From the IMG/VR virus record IMGVR_UViG_3300035670_000498, positions 1 to 41,579 of that record: a DNA stretch of 41,579 bases; one strand, 5' to 3'. Made by a program: the position numbers and the translations under genes. Positions 14,714 to 20,451 of this stretch are shown one piece after another; the stretch's first letter is position 1, and each line of letters opens with the position of its first letter. The DNA is from a virus. The notes beneath the pieces are model-generated. The model worked only from the letters and a program-made list of their open reading frames with translations, searched no databases and was not told the DNA's origin.

Positions 14714-15709
14714 TTATGCGAAGGCAACCGTCTTGACAGTATGCAAGATGTTGTTCTTTGCAGAAGTAGTAGCAACATCGAAGCCACTAGCAGCAGCAAG
14801 GACAGACTCTGCATTACCACCGCGAGGATTGCGATACCAATCAAGGCGTTCGGTAAGTGCGTTGTATGCACCCCACGCAGTACCCTTGATATTCTCGCAG
14901 GTAGGGCCATTGTAGATATCGTTGAGAACGTCAATCTTGTTCTCCCACTTGGTCAATGCACCCTTAGCATTTTCCTCTGGCTTTGGATATACCGCGTTGA
15001 TGATATCAAAGAAAGTCTTATCACTGATTTCCTTTGCAATCATTTCAGCAGCAGCCTTATCGAACTCATCAAGATACTGATTGGCGAGTCCAAGTGCCTC
15101 GCGTGCTGCCTGCACCTTGCCATGCACCGTCTGAGTGTGACGGATACGGAAGGATTGCTTTGCACGCTTGCCATTGCTGCCAACAGCCATGTTGAGAGTG
15201 TTCTGGCAAACAACACGCACAGGGGTAACGCTTGCCTGAATAGCAAGTGAACCATCATGCGAGGTATGCACAAGAAGGTAGTTATTCACCTTATCACCAC
15301 GACCCTTGGGATCAAGTTCGGTATTGCGATTGAGTGCAAGTGAACCAAACACAACGGTTCCATTCTTGATGCTACCTGCGGTTTCCCAACGTCCACCGTC
15401 AAGCAGGTTATCACCAAACTGGAATAATTCCTCGTTCTGCAATACCTTGTAACGCTCACCCACAACGCCAAGAACATCACTCTCACCATCGAATGGGTTA
15501 GTGCGAACGGTCGCAAAGTAATCCTTGTGCGAACGGCCTGGAAGGTCTACAGCCTCTAGGCGAACATTCCAGCCTGAAAGATGAGCAAGGTCAAGCATTT
15601 CACCAGTGCTCACAGGCTCGTCAATGACGGTTCCCAATCCATGCCATGCGGGTTCACGCAGGGAAGCAAAGGAAGCCATATCGCCGTACTGCTCCAACAT
15701 ATGTGCCAT
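14714..15709 (-). CDS. DUF932 phage/plasmid-like protein
   Basis: 331 residues. MAHMLEQYGDMASFASLREPAWHGLG matches the start of DUF932 (TIGR03299) proteins, common in actinophages and plasmids; VCQNTLNMAV and the KFRIRHTQ-like region (KQSFRIRHTQTVHGK) are its core. Higher GC and codon bias than the 1-9 kb region. GGAGAAAA upstream of the ATG; promoter at 15747-15776. Role unknown; often near replication genes. Confidence 0.85.
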   Translation of the reverse strand: MAHMLEQYGDMASFASLREPAWHGLGTVIDEPVSTGEMLDLAHLSGWNVRLEAVDLPGRSHKDYFATVRTNPFDGESDVLGVVGERYKVLQNEELFQFGDNLLDGGRWETAGSIKNGTVVFGSLALNRNTELDPKGRGDKVNNYLLVHTSHDGSLAIQASVTPVRVVCQNTLNMAVGSNGKRAKQSFRIRHTQTVHGKVQAAREALGLANQYLDEFDKAAAEMIAKEISDKTFFDIINAVYPKPEENAKGALTKWENKIDVLNDIYNGPTCENIKGTAWGAYNALTERLDWYRNPRGGNAESVLAAASGFDVATTSAKNNILHTVKTVAFA

Positions 15710-15746
15710 GTGTATTTTCTCCTAACTAGTTTTTGTTGATGCCCCA

Positions 15747-15776
15747 AGAATACACTAGGGGTCTGACAAATGTCAA
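15747..15776 (-). promoter_or_regulatory. Promoter TTGACA-N18-TATTCT with TGTCAG element
   Basis: TTGACA (15771-15776) and TATTCT (15747-15752), 18 bases apart. TGTCAG (15763-15768) is ten bases upstream of the -10. Drives the DUF932 gene. Confidence 0.78.
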
Positions 15777-15802
15777 GAGTTTCTAGATAATTTTTTATAG
15801 GA

Positions 15803-15859
15803 AATTTCGGGAATTTAGAATAAGCTTCGTAACAAGGACATTTCGGGGGCGCGGCCCCT
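15803..15859. repeat. Interspersed intergenic repeat, copy C
   Basis: AATTTCGGGAATTTAGAATA, then CTTCGTAACAAGGACATTTCG and GGGGGCGCGGCCCC. Well-matched copy of the 16909 module, between the DUF932 promoter and a leftward microgene. Confidence 0.7.
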
Positions 15860-15935
15860 ACTCCATCTTTCCAACTATCATTTCAATTCCCATTCCAATC
15901 AATATGCCCACACATAGTGCCAAAATGATTTCCAT
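15858..15935 (-). CDS. Membrane microprotein, 25 residues
   Basis: MEIILALCVGILIGMGIEM then IVGKME: one hydrophobic span. ATG at 15935 overlaps the previous stop (TAATG) after GAGGAAGAA, so it is coupled in the 16715-15858 operon. Possible holin-like or membrane regulator; unknown. Confidence 0.5.
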   Translation of the reverse strand: MEIILALCVGILIGMGIEMIVGKME

Positions 15936-16024
15936 TATTCTTCCTCGCAATACTTGCAATGATGATTAGGATTAAATAGTGATCCCATGAGATGATCTGC
16001 GAATTCTAATCTTTGTTCCGCCAT
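15935..16024 (-). CDS. Microprotein with CxxC, 29 residues
   Basis: MAEQRLEFADHLMGSLFNP then NHHCKYCEEE. The HHCKYC end gives a Cys/His cluster. Coupled to its neighbours through TAATG overlaps on both sides. Unknown function. Confidence 0.5.
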   Translation of the reverse strand: MAEQRLEFADHLMGSLFNPNHHCKYCEEE

Positions 16025-16170
16025 TATTCTACTCCCAAACTTTTTTCGATACGGTCAATGATGTTGAGCATGATGAAATCCCATTCACTACCCCGCACTA
16101 AATCAGTCTGATCAGAAATGGCATTAGCAATGTATCCCCATTCATCACGGGTAAAGGGAATGCTAATCAT
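16024..16170 (-). CDS. Small protein, 48 residues
   Basis: MISIPFTRDEWGYIANAISD followed by an acidic helix. ATGA overlap with the stop of the DUF7178-like gene; shares a TAATG with the next. Unknown function. Confidence 0.58.
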   Translation of the reverse strand: MISIPFTRDEWGYIANAISDQTDLVRGSEWDFIMLNIIDRIEKSLGVE

Positions 16171-16715
16171 GATGCGCTACCCCTTTTCACAATCCAGATA
16201 AGTGCCTGTGTAGTGCGTGGCGTGATGCCATGCTCGCTTGCAATCTTGCGAACGGTATCTGCGAGCATATTGTATTGTGATTTATTTGGTGAGTCAATTT
16301 GCATTAGTGCCGCACGCATCATCCAAACGTCAATGACAACTGCGTCAGTGTCTCCTGCAATAGCCCTAGCAAATGCATTAGTCTTGAGTCCCTTGAGAGC
16401 ATCGAAACCTAATTCCAATGCCGCTTGCGCCATGCGATAGTTATTCTGCAAACCGCTAACTGGCTTACCCTGCGAGAATGCGAGAGCCTTCTGCACATTG
16501 GATGACCAACGCTCACGCGGTGAGAATGCGCTAACGACAGATGCACCAATCTCCAATGACACACCTAGATTTTCTGCAACGTCCTCCGCTACTTCTTGGG
16601 CATCATGATACCATGTAGCGGCTTGTTCCAACTGTTGCATGTTGGACATTAGCACATAGTTGCCATACAGGTATTCGGCGGTAGTAGTTTCCATGGGATG
16701 CAAAATTGTGTTCAT
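16167..16715 (-). CDS. DUF7178-like protein
   Basis: 182 residues. WYHDAQEVAEDVAENLGVSLE then ASVVSAFSPRERWSSNVQKAL and LKTNAFARAIAGD with VVIDVWMMRAAL are the pattern of the actinophage DUF7178 family, with a HhH-GPD-like helical arrangement and a conserved Asp. An enzyme role in DNA repair or modification is speculative. Its promoter places TAGGTT exactly six bases before the ATG, predicting a leaderless mRNA. Confidence 0.78.
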   Translation of the reverse strand: MNTILHPMETTTAEYLYGNYVLMSNMQQLEQAATWYHDAQEVAEDVAENLGVSLEIGASVVSAFSPRERWSSNVQKALAFSQGKPVSGLQNNYRMAQAALELGFDALKGLKTNAFARAIAGDTDAVVIDVWMMRAALMQIDSPNKSQYNMLADTVRKIASEHGITPRTTQALIWIVKRGSAS

Positions 16716-16721
16716 GAGAGA

Positions 16722-16750
16722 AACCTATCAGACTAATCGGAGAATGTCAA
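16722..16750 (-). promoter_or_regulatory. Promoter TTGACA-N17-TAGGTT, leaderless
   Basis: TTGACA (16745-16750), 17 bases, TAGGTT (16722-16727), then six bases to the ATG at 16715. It overlaps the 3' end of the 16733-16870 gene. Confidence 0.82.
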
Positions 16751-16870
16751 GGACTTGTGCTTATTTTTTCTAGTATATTTTGACTTATTTTTGTGAGGCA
16801 TAGCAGCACTTGACTTGCGCAATTCCATTACCCTACGCTGATGACCATTAGAGCGGCGTGATTTATTCAT
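16733..16870 (-). CDS. Small very basic protein, leaderless
   Basis: 45 residues, MNKSRRSNGHQRRVMELRKS then HKNKSKYTRKNKHKS: about a third Lys or Arg. It starts exactly six bases after TAGATT (16877-16882). The 3' end reads through the promoter of the next gene. Likely nucleic-acid binding, by composition only. Confidence 0.55.
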   Translation of the reverse strand: MNKSRRSNGHQRRVMELRKSSAAMPHKNKSKYTRKNKHKSLTFSD

Positions 16871-16876
16871 GAGAGT

Positions 16877-16905
16877 AATCTAGCATATAGGTCTGACAAA
16901 TTCAA
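16877..16905 (-). promoter_or_regulatory. Promoter TTGAAT-N17-TAGATT with TGTCAG element, leaderless
   Basis: TTGAAT (16900-16905), 17 bases, TAGATT (16877-16882), with TGTCAG at 16893-16898 (ten bases upstream of the -10). Six bases separate the -10 from the ATG at 16870. Confidence 0.72.
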
Positions 16906-16908
16906 GGC

Positions 16909-16967
16909 AAATTTCGGGGATTTTATAACGATTTCGTAACAAGGTTATCCACAGGGGCGCGGCCCCG
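16909..16967. repeat. Interspersed intergenic repeat, copy D (reference)
   Basis: Clean copy of the module: AATTTCGGGGATTTTATAACG, TTCGTAACAAGG, a DnaA-box-like TTATCCACA (16945-16953), then GGGGCGCGGCCCC. It lies between divergent promoters. Similar modules occur at 10484, 14519, 15803, 18537, 18796 and 20209. Confidence 0.75.
16945..16953. promoter_or_regulatory. DnaA-box-like TTATCCACA
   Basis: Exact match to TTATNCACA, inside the intergenic repeat. Further boxes at 18866, 18899, 20264, 20337 and 20348. Confidence 0.55.
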
Positions 16968-16992
16968 TTACCAAATTGTTATCAAAATACCC

Positions 16993-17021
16993 TTTACAAT
17001 GTCAGAGGTATGTGATAGGTT
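16993..17021 (+). promoter_or_regulatory. Promoter TTTACA-N17-TAGGTT with TGTCAG element, leaderless
   Basis: TTTACA (16993-16998) and TAGGTT (17016-17021), 17 bases apart, with TGTCAG at 17000-17005. Six bases from the -10 to the ATG at 17028. Confidence 0.75.
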
Positions 17022-17027
17022 TACACC

Positions 17028-17159
17028 ATGTTGAGATCGAACAAGAACGCTGCTCGCAACGGGCACAAGGGCTGCTATTGCTGCTACCCCCGTGAGTCTG
17101 CTAAGATCATTCGCAGGCGTGAGAAAATCCAATGGAAGAAGGAAGCAAATGACAACTGA
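17028..17159 (+). CDS. Small basic Cys-containing protein, leaderless
   Basis: 43 residues, MLRSNKNAARNGHKGCYCCY then a basic helix ESAKIIRRREKIQWKK. Three Cys in GCYCC and His14 may bind metal. The -10 TAGGTT is six bases upstream of the ATG. Overlaps the next gene by eleven bases. Possibly nucleic-acid binding (composition). Confidence 0.6.
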   Translation: MLRSNKNAARNGHKGCYCCYPRESAKIIRRREKIQWKKEANDN

Positions 17160-17364
17160 GCGCATGGAAGCATATTGCTTGGAATTGAACGATCAAATTC
17201 TTATTGGCAATGATGTTTATCGAATCTACGAGATTCATGATGAACAAGATGAGCCAAATGAAATTCTATTCTATATTGTAGATGAGGAAGGTATCTCTCA
17301 CAAGATTAGAGTAGATGACACAACAAAATTACCCGTCGTTATTGACATTCTCGCTGAAGTCTGA
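17149..17364 (+). CDS. Acidic protein of unknown function
   Basis: 71 residues from ATG 17149 (MTTERMEAYCLELNDQIL). Beta-rich (IGNDVYRIYEIHDEQ, ILFYIVDEEG, HKIRVDDTTKL), resembling a small barrel. Overlaps the previous gene's stop. Contains the -35 of the next gene at its 3' end. Confidence 0.65.
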   Translation: MTTERMEAYCLELNDQILIGNDVYRIYEIHDEQDEPNEILFYIVDEEGISHKIRVDDTTKLPVVIDILAEV

Positions 17365-17370
17365 TAGGGT
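17342..17370 (+). promoter_or_regulatory. Promoter TTGACA-N17-TAGGGT
   Basis: TTGACA (17342-17347) inside the previous gene and TAGGGT (17365-17370), 17 bases apart. Leader with AAAGGAAAGGTGG before the ATG at 17403. Confidence 0.82.
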
Positions 17371-17402
17371 TCTACTAACAACAAAGGAAAGGTGGGTTCC
17401 AA

Positions 17403-17870
17403 ATGGGACTTGATTCGTATCTGTACCGCCGTGAATATGTCGGTGGGTGGGAATGGAATGAAGATTCCAAAGAGGTAGCCATGTATAACTCTATTTTAGA
17501 ATACATGGGTGTTGATCGTTGTGTGAGTTCTCCCTCTGCTCACATCGAACTAACTGTTGCCTATTGGCGCAAGGCCAATGCCGTTCACAAGTGGTTCTGT
17601 GATCTTGACGGTGGGCGTGATGAATGTCAGTCTATCTATGTCACAAAGGAAGATTTGATTAGACTGCGTGATCTTGCTAAGTCTGTCATCGAACAGCCTG
17701 CCATGGCTGGCGATGTTCTGCCTACTCAGCAGGGATTTTTCTTTGGCTCCTATGACTATGATGATTGGTACATGGAGGACATGAAGAATACTGTTGAGCA
17801 GATTGACAGGGTTCTTGAGTCTACTAAGCATCGTGAGTTTGTAGACTTCATCTACCGTGCCTCTTGGTAA
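17403..17870 (+). CDS. Conserved actinophage protein of unknown function
   Basis: 155 residues. MGLDSYLYRREYVGGWEWN, YWRKANAVHKWFCDL, LPTQQGFFFGSYDYDDWYMED and a helical EQIDRVL end recur in many actinophage proteins annotated only as hypothetical. Strong ribosome-binding site GGAAAGGTGG. Own promoter at 17342-17370. Unknown function. Confidence 0.75.
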   Translation: MGLDSYLYRREYVGGWEWNEDSKEVAMYNSILEYMGVDRCVSSPSAHIELTVAYWRKANAVHKWFCDLDGGRDECQSIYVTKEDLIRLRDLAKSVIEQPAMAGDVLPTQQGFFFGSYDYDDWYMEDMKNTVEQIDRVLESTKHREFVDFIYRASW

Positions 17871-17882
17871 CAATTTGATAAC

Positions 17883-17919
17883 GGTGGGGGTATGGGTATT
17901 GACATTCTCTACCCCCACC
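17883..17919. promoter_or_regulatory. 10-bp perfect inverted repeat enclosing a -35 box
   Basis: GGTGGGGGTA (17883-17892) pairs perfectly with TACCCCCACC (17910-17919). The loop contains the TTGACA of the next promoter. It could be an operator or a hairpin ending the upstream mRNA; there is no T-run. Confidence 0.6.
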
Positions 17920-17927
17920 ACTACAAT
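17899..17927 (+). promoter_or_regulatory. Promoter TTGACA-N17-TACAAT
   Basis: TTGACA (17899-17904) and TACAAT (17922-17927), 17 bases apart. Drives the 46-residue gene at 17958, and perhaps read-through to the non-coding RNA. Confidence 0.82.
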
Positions 17928-17957
17928 ATACCCATAACAACAACGAAAGGTAATAAC

Positions 17958-18098
17958 ATGGCAACTCTCGCAATCGGTGACTCATTCACTACTCGCAAGT
18001 CAGGGGTAACAGGAACAATCCAAGAAATCATCGAAAAGCCCTTTGGCTTTGTCCTTCGTCTTGATGTAAATGGTACAGAACGCTTTACAACCGTCTAG
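17958..18098 (+). CDS. Small beta-rich protein
   Basis: 46 residues from the ATG at 17958 (MATLAIGDSFTTRKSGVTGT), with GAAAGG upstream. Predicted strands (GTIQEIIEKPFGFVLRLDVNG) suggest a tiny barrel or KOW-like fold. Ends just before the structured RNA and contains its -35. Unknown function. Confidence 0.65.
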   Translation: MATLAIGDSFTTRKSGVTGTIQEIIEKPFGFVLRLDVNGTERFTTV

Positions 18099-18112
18099 CA
18101 TTCTGATACAAT
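18084..18112 (+). promoter_or_regulatory. Promoter for structured RNA, TTTACA-N17-TACAAT
   Basis: TTTACA (18084-18089) lies in the end of the small gene; TACAAT (18107-18112) is 17 bases later and preceded by TGA (extended -10). CTGAT/ATCAG flank the -10. Predicted transcript start near 18119. Confidence 0.72.
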
Positions 18113-18118
18113 CAGACA

Positions 18119-18539
18119 ATAAATAAATAGAGAGTTTCTAGGTCAAGTCATCGGTAATGCGTGATTGGGCTTGATGGGATGCCTGATCCAACACGAACCT
18201 AATGCAGACTGGAAAACATAATGACGGACTAAGGCTTGCCAGCGTGTCCGTAAACTCTGACGTAAATAGCATTGTGAGTTATGTTTTCCTTTAGGATATG
18301 CGACCGTGGGGGTACTAAATGATATTAGATGATCACATTGAGGTACCTTAAAATATACCCACATCGTCTCGCTTCCTAACTTGCAGTCTAGTGTGTCATG
18401 CGTTGTAGAAGTATTGGCAGAAGTCATTGTCATCGCTGCAAGTCCAAATGTGAGGCCAAGCCTAGATAACCTCACACCACCCTATATTTCACCACATGTG
18501 AAACATCCTAGACACGATGTAAAACTGTCTATTTTTTTT
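18119..18539 (+). ncRNA. Structured non-coding RNA of about 420 nt
   Basis: No gene-like reading frame is seen. Perfect helices: TCAAG/CTTGA (18143-18147, 18170-18174); an 11-bp stem 18211-18221 with 18279-18289 that contains ACGGAC/GTCCGT (18224-18229, 18246-18251); GTGGG/CCCAC and GGTAC/GTACC (18306-18315 with 18343-18362); ACTTGCAG/CTGCAAGT (18379-18386, 18436-18443); TGTGAGG/CCTCACA (18449-18455, 18470-18476); TTTCAC/GTGAAA (18487-18492, 18498-18503). TCTAGG (18137-18142) could close with CCTAGA (18507-18512). It has its own promoter and an intrinsic terminator. Large ornate RNAs of this type (for example GOLLD or ROOL) occur in phages, but identity with one is not established. Confidence 0.75.
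18509..18539 (+). terminator. Intrinsic terminator of structured RNA
   Basis: TAGACA (18509-18514) pairs with TGTCTA (18526-18531), then eight T's (18532-18539). Confidence 0.88.
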
Positions 18540-18600
18540 GGGAATTCTGGAGAAATTTCTTAATGATCGTAAGATGAGAGCTTTGGGGGGCGCGGCCCCT
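18537..18600. repeat. Interspersed intergenic repeat, copy E
   Basis: GGGAATTCTGGAGAAATTTC, ATCGTAAGATGAGAGC, then GGGGGGCGCGGCCCC. Diverged left half, intact GC palindrome. Confidence 0.55.
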
Positions 18601-18601
18601 C

Positions 18602-18736
18602 CTAGCCCCAATAGGCTAGTTGGGCTTCTGCCCATGCCTCACCAGAAGGGTCATCGCACGAACCCTCGTAGGTGGCCTCATGATCTATGAATGAATAGAA
18701 ATCGTCCTCATCAATGACCATTGTGAACTCGTCCAT
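18602..18736 (-). CDS. Small acidic protein of unknown function
   Basis: 44 residues from ATG 18736 (MDEFTMVIDEDDFYSFIDHE), with GAAGGGA upstream; the longer in-frame start is inside the promoter spacer. Acidic. Promoter at 18765-18794. Confidence 0.65.
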   Translation of the reverse strand: MDEFTMVIDEDDFYSFIDHEATYEGSCDDPSGEAWAEAQLAYWG

Positions 18737-18764
18737 GGGATATCCCTTCGTTGTTGGTGAGATC

Positions 18765-18794
18765 ACCCTACCACACCCCTCTGACATTTGTCAA
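18765..18794 (-). promoter_or_regulatory. Promoter TTGACA-N18-TAGGGT with TGTCAG element
   Basis: TTGACA (18789-18794) and TAGGGT (18765-18770), 18 bases apart, with TGTCAG (18781-18786) ten bases upstream of the -10. Confidence 0.8.
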
Positions 18795-18795
18795 G

Positions 18796-18874
18796 TTTAT
18801 TTTTCAGGAATTTTGGGGAAAACATCGTAACTTCGTAACACAAGAGCTAGGCATCGCGCCCCGCCTGTGGATAA
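18796..18874. repeat. Interspersed intergenic repeat, copy F, with DnaA box
   Basis: GGAATTTTGGGGAAAACATCG, CTTCGTAACACAAGAG, then CGCGCCCCGCCTGTGGATAA. The DnaA-box-like TGTGGATAA is at 18866-18874; a second lies at 18899-18907. Confidence 0.6.
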
Positions 18875-18906
18875 CTTGTGCATATCTTTAGAAGCTTTTG
18901 TGGATA

Positions 18907-19005
18907 ACTCTGTTACATATTCGTTATAAAACATGTCCGATTTGTATGCATTTCTAAACCAAAAATGTCAGACCCCCATGATAGCCTTGGGGTAACTTAG
19001 AAAGG
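18907..19005 (+). repeat. Paralogous ~100-bp promoter-upstream module, copy 1
   Basis: AACTCTGTTACAT, CGTTATAAAACATGTCCGATTTG, then AAAAATGTCAGACCCCC leading to TAGCCT. Similar blocks stand at about 20355-20451 and 20776-20877, so the whole upstream region was duplicated, not only the promoter. Confidence 0.55.
18966..18987 (+). promoter_or_regulatory. TGTCAG-N10-TAGCCT promoter element
   Basis: TGTCAG (18966-18971) and TAGCCT (18982-18987), with TGA just before the -10. No canonical -35. Drives the gene at 19012. Confidence 0.62.
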
Positions 19006-19011
19006 TTGATT

Positions 19012-19158
19012 ATGTTTGTTTATCTGATTACAACTACTGATGGGTATACCGCTCGCGTTACCCTGCCAGAGGGCTATGACCCTACCGATCATCCCACGTT
19101 CTATGGGCGTGTGTTGGATGTTGAGACTCTAGGTGAGGCAGGTGTTTCCCTTGTCTAG
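19012..19158 (+). CDS. Small protein, 48 residues
   Basis: MFVYLITTTDGYTARVTLPE followed by GYDPTDHPTFYG. GAAAGG precedes the ATG. Beta-rich. Overlaps the next gene's TTG start by eight bases. Unknown function. Confidence 0.62.
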   Translation: MFVYLITTTDGYTARVTLPEGYDPTDHPTFYGRVLDVETLGEAGVSLV

Positions 19159-19288
19159 GCGTTACCCCAATAATTCCATCGCGGTTGCGATGATGAACTA
19201 TGTCAAGGCAGTAGATGCCACCTTTGGTCTAATGTCAGACCCCCATGCTAATATCGAATCAACAGAAACGGAGGCCGAAAATGGCTAA
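19151..19288 (+). CDS. Small protein, paralogue of 20641-20778, TTG start
   Basis: 45 residues. The first half, MSRRYPNNSIAVAMMNYVKA, aligns with MSKRYQNNAIALAVANYKQA of the gene at 20641, which supports the TTG start at 19151. The second half differs: it reads through a TGTCAG promoter element (encoding LMSDPHANI) instead of the CSGC zinc-knuckle end of the paralogue. Stop overlaps the next ATG. Confidence 0.6.
   Translation: MSRRYPNNSIAVAMMNYVKAVDATFGLMSDPHANIESTETEAENG
19233..19254 (+). promoter_or_regulatory. TGTCAG-N10-TAATAT promoter element inside a gene
   Basis: TGTCAG (19233-19238) and TAATAT (19249-19254), with TGC before the -10. Lies in the coding sequence of 19151-19288 and faces the gene at 19281. 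Confidence 0.6.
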
Positions 19289-19457
19289 GATCAAAGACAC
19301 CCTTTGCGAGGATACTGTCCTCGTCAATGATTGCATCATTTGCGATGTTGAGGCTCAGGCTATTGCCCAGGGACTCAAGGCTTGGAGTTGTTCTATCTCA
19401 GGCCAGCCCTTGTGTGGAGATCACGCTTGGGAGATCATGATGGAAAGGAGTCTCTAA
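19281..19457 (+). CDS. Small Cys-containing protein
   Basis: 58 residues, MAKIKDTLCEDTVLVNDCII with CDVEAQ and later WSCSISGQPLCGDHAW. GGAGG precedes the ATG. The C/H pattern may bind zinc. Stop overlaps the next start. Confidence 0.65.
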   Translation: MAKIKDTLCEDTVLVNDCIICDVEAQAIAQGLKAWSCSISGQPLCGDHAWEIMMERSL

Positions 19458-19588
19458 TGACTAATCAAGGTTTCTGTATCCATTGCAAGCGTGAGTTTAC
19501 TCCGCAATATGGCTACAAGAACATTTGCGAAAACTGTGACACCTACTTTGAGTGCCGCCGTGGTCACTCATTCTGCGTTCGCCACTAA
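19457..19588 (+). CDS. Small zinc-finger protein
   Basis: 43 residues, GFCIHCKREFTPQYGYKNIC then ENCDTYFECRRGHSFCVRH. Two CxxC pairs plus a terminal C-H form a compact zinc site. ATG at 19457 overlaps the previous TAA. Confidence 0.65.
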   Translation: MTNQGFCIHCKREFTPQYGYKNICENCDTYFECRRGHSFCVRH

Positions 19589-19602
19589 TGAAAGGAATCA
19601 AA

Positions 19603-19749
19603 ATGTCATATGACTTCGAAATGGCATGGGCATCTATTTATCTCACCTTTGAGGATAATGCCTTTGATTATCGCAAGCAACCTGTATTTGATGACAATGC
19701 AGGAACGGTAACAATATTCGGCAAGACATATGCGGAGGTTCCTTTCTAA
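19603..19749 (+). CDS. Small acidic protein
   Basis: 48 residues from ATG 19603, MSYDFEMAWASIYLTFEDNA, with GAAAGGA upstream. Shares TAATG with the next gene. Unknown function. Confidence 0.62.
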   Translation: MSYDFEMAWASIYLTFEDNAFDYRKQPVFDDNAGTVTIFGKTYAEVPF

Positions 19750-19916
19750 TGCGTTACCCTCATGATTGCAGTGATTGCGACTTCCTTGGTTTGCTTGACA
19801 ACTATGACGTTTATTACTGTCATAGGGAAAACACAATGATCTACCGCCATGGTGCGGAGGAAAACTACACAACCATGTCAATGTGGCATGTAGCAGAATC
19901 AGCGAAAGGAAAGTAA
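19749..19916 (+). CDS. Small protein with Cys/His cluster
   Basis: 55 residues. MRYPHDCSDCDFLGLLDNYD and YYCHRENTMIYRHG give CxxC plus CH, a possible zinc site. Overlaps the previous stop (TAATG) and abuts the next ATG. Confidence 0.6.
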   Translation: MRYPHDCSDCDFLGLLDNYDVYYCHRENTMIYRHGAEENYTTMSMWHVAESAKGK

Positions 19917-20051
19917 ATGAGTAAACCATATTGGCACTACCTTCCCGAAGATGGAAAGTTTTCGGAAGAAGATTTGTGGGAGGCAATTGCAGAATCACGC
20001 GGTATAGATGTAAATGAAATCATGGATGGTGATCTCTGTGAATTTATCTAG
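19917..20051 (+). CDS. Small acidic protein
   Basis: 44 residues, MSKPYWHYLPEDGKFSEEDL, directly after the previous stop with GAAAGGAAAG upstream. Overlaps a GTG-started frame downstream. Unknown function. Confidence 0.58.
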   Translation: MSKPYWHYLPEDGKFSEEDLWEAIAESRGIDVNEIMDGDLCEFI

Positions 20052-20187
20052 AACAAACAAAGATCTAACAGACTTAGAGTTTGAGATTTCATTATCCATC
20101 AAGCGTGCGCTAAATGCATTGAACTATGAAAATATTGTAGATGCAAAGAATCATCTCTACTCTGCTCTATTCAATTTGCATCGCTAA
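20038..20187 (+). CDS. Small helical protein, GTG start
   Basis: 49 residues, NLSRTNKDLTDLEFEISLSI after the initial Val/Met. GGTGAT precedes GTG 20038. Overlaps the previous gene by 14 bases. Helical. Unknown function. Confidence 0.5.
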   Translation: MNLSRTNKDLTDLEFEISLSIKRALNALNYENIVDAKNHLYSALFNLHR

Positions 20188-20208
20188 AAACCGTTGGTAT
20201 ATAAGGAG

Positions 20209-20272
20209 ATTTCGGGGATAGTATAAGGTCTTCGTAACAAAGCTCAAACCTGGGGGCGCGGCCTGTGGATAA
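20209..20272. repeat. Interspersed intergenic repeat, copy G, with DnaA box
   Basis: GATTTCGGGGATAGTATAAG, CTTCGTAACAAAGC, then GGGGGCGCGGCCTGTGGATAA. Well-matched copy of the 16909 module. Confidence 0.68.
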
Positions 20273-20354
20273 CCTGTGTATTATTATTCACTTTTTATTC
20301 ATCTAAAATACGGCGTGTCGATTTGACATGTGGATATGTGGATAACTTGTGAAT

Positions 20355-20451
20355 AACTCCGTTACCTAACTGTTACAAAACCTGTCCGATTTGCCCCGAT
20401 ATTTAGGGCAAAAATGTCAGACCCCTATGCTAGGCTGTAGCCATAGAAAGA
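20355..20451 (+). repeat. Paralogous ~100-bp promoter-upstream module, copy 2
   Basis: AACTCCGTTACCTAACTGTT, CCTGTCCGATTTG, AAAAATGTCAGACCCCT, TAGGCT. Parallel to 18907-19005. Confidence 0.55.
20415..20436 (+). promoter_or_regulatory. TGTCAG-N10-TAGGCT promoter element
   Basis: TGTCAG (20415-20420), ten bases, TAGGCT (20431-20436), TGC before the -10. Drives 20472-20627 and the paralogue at 20641. Confidence 0.62.

Noticed and set aside
14741-15250. 169-residue rightward frame inside DUF932
   Set aside because: Shadow of the DUF932 gene in the opposite strand; no promoter or ribosome site.
18203-18295. 30-residue ORF within the structured RNA
   Set aside because: No ribosome-binding site, and its sequence falls within paired arms of the 11-bp stem, so it is better explained as RNA structure.
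18143-18475. 110-residue leftward frame across the structured RNA
   Set aside because: No start signal and incompatible with the plus-strand promoter and terminator; coincidental open frame.
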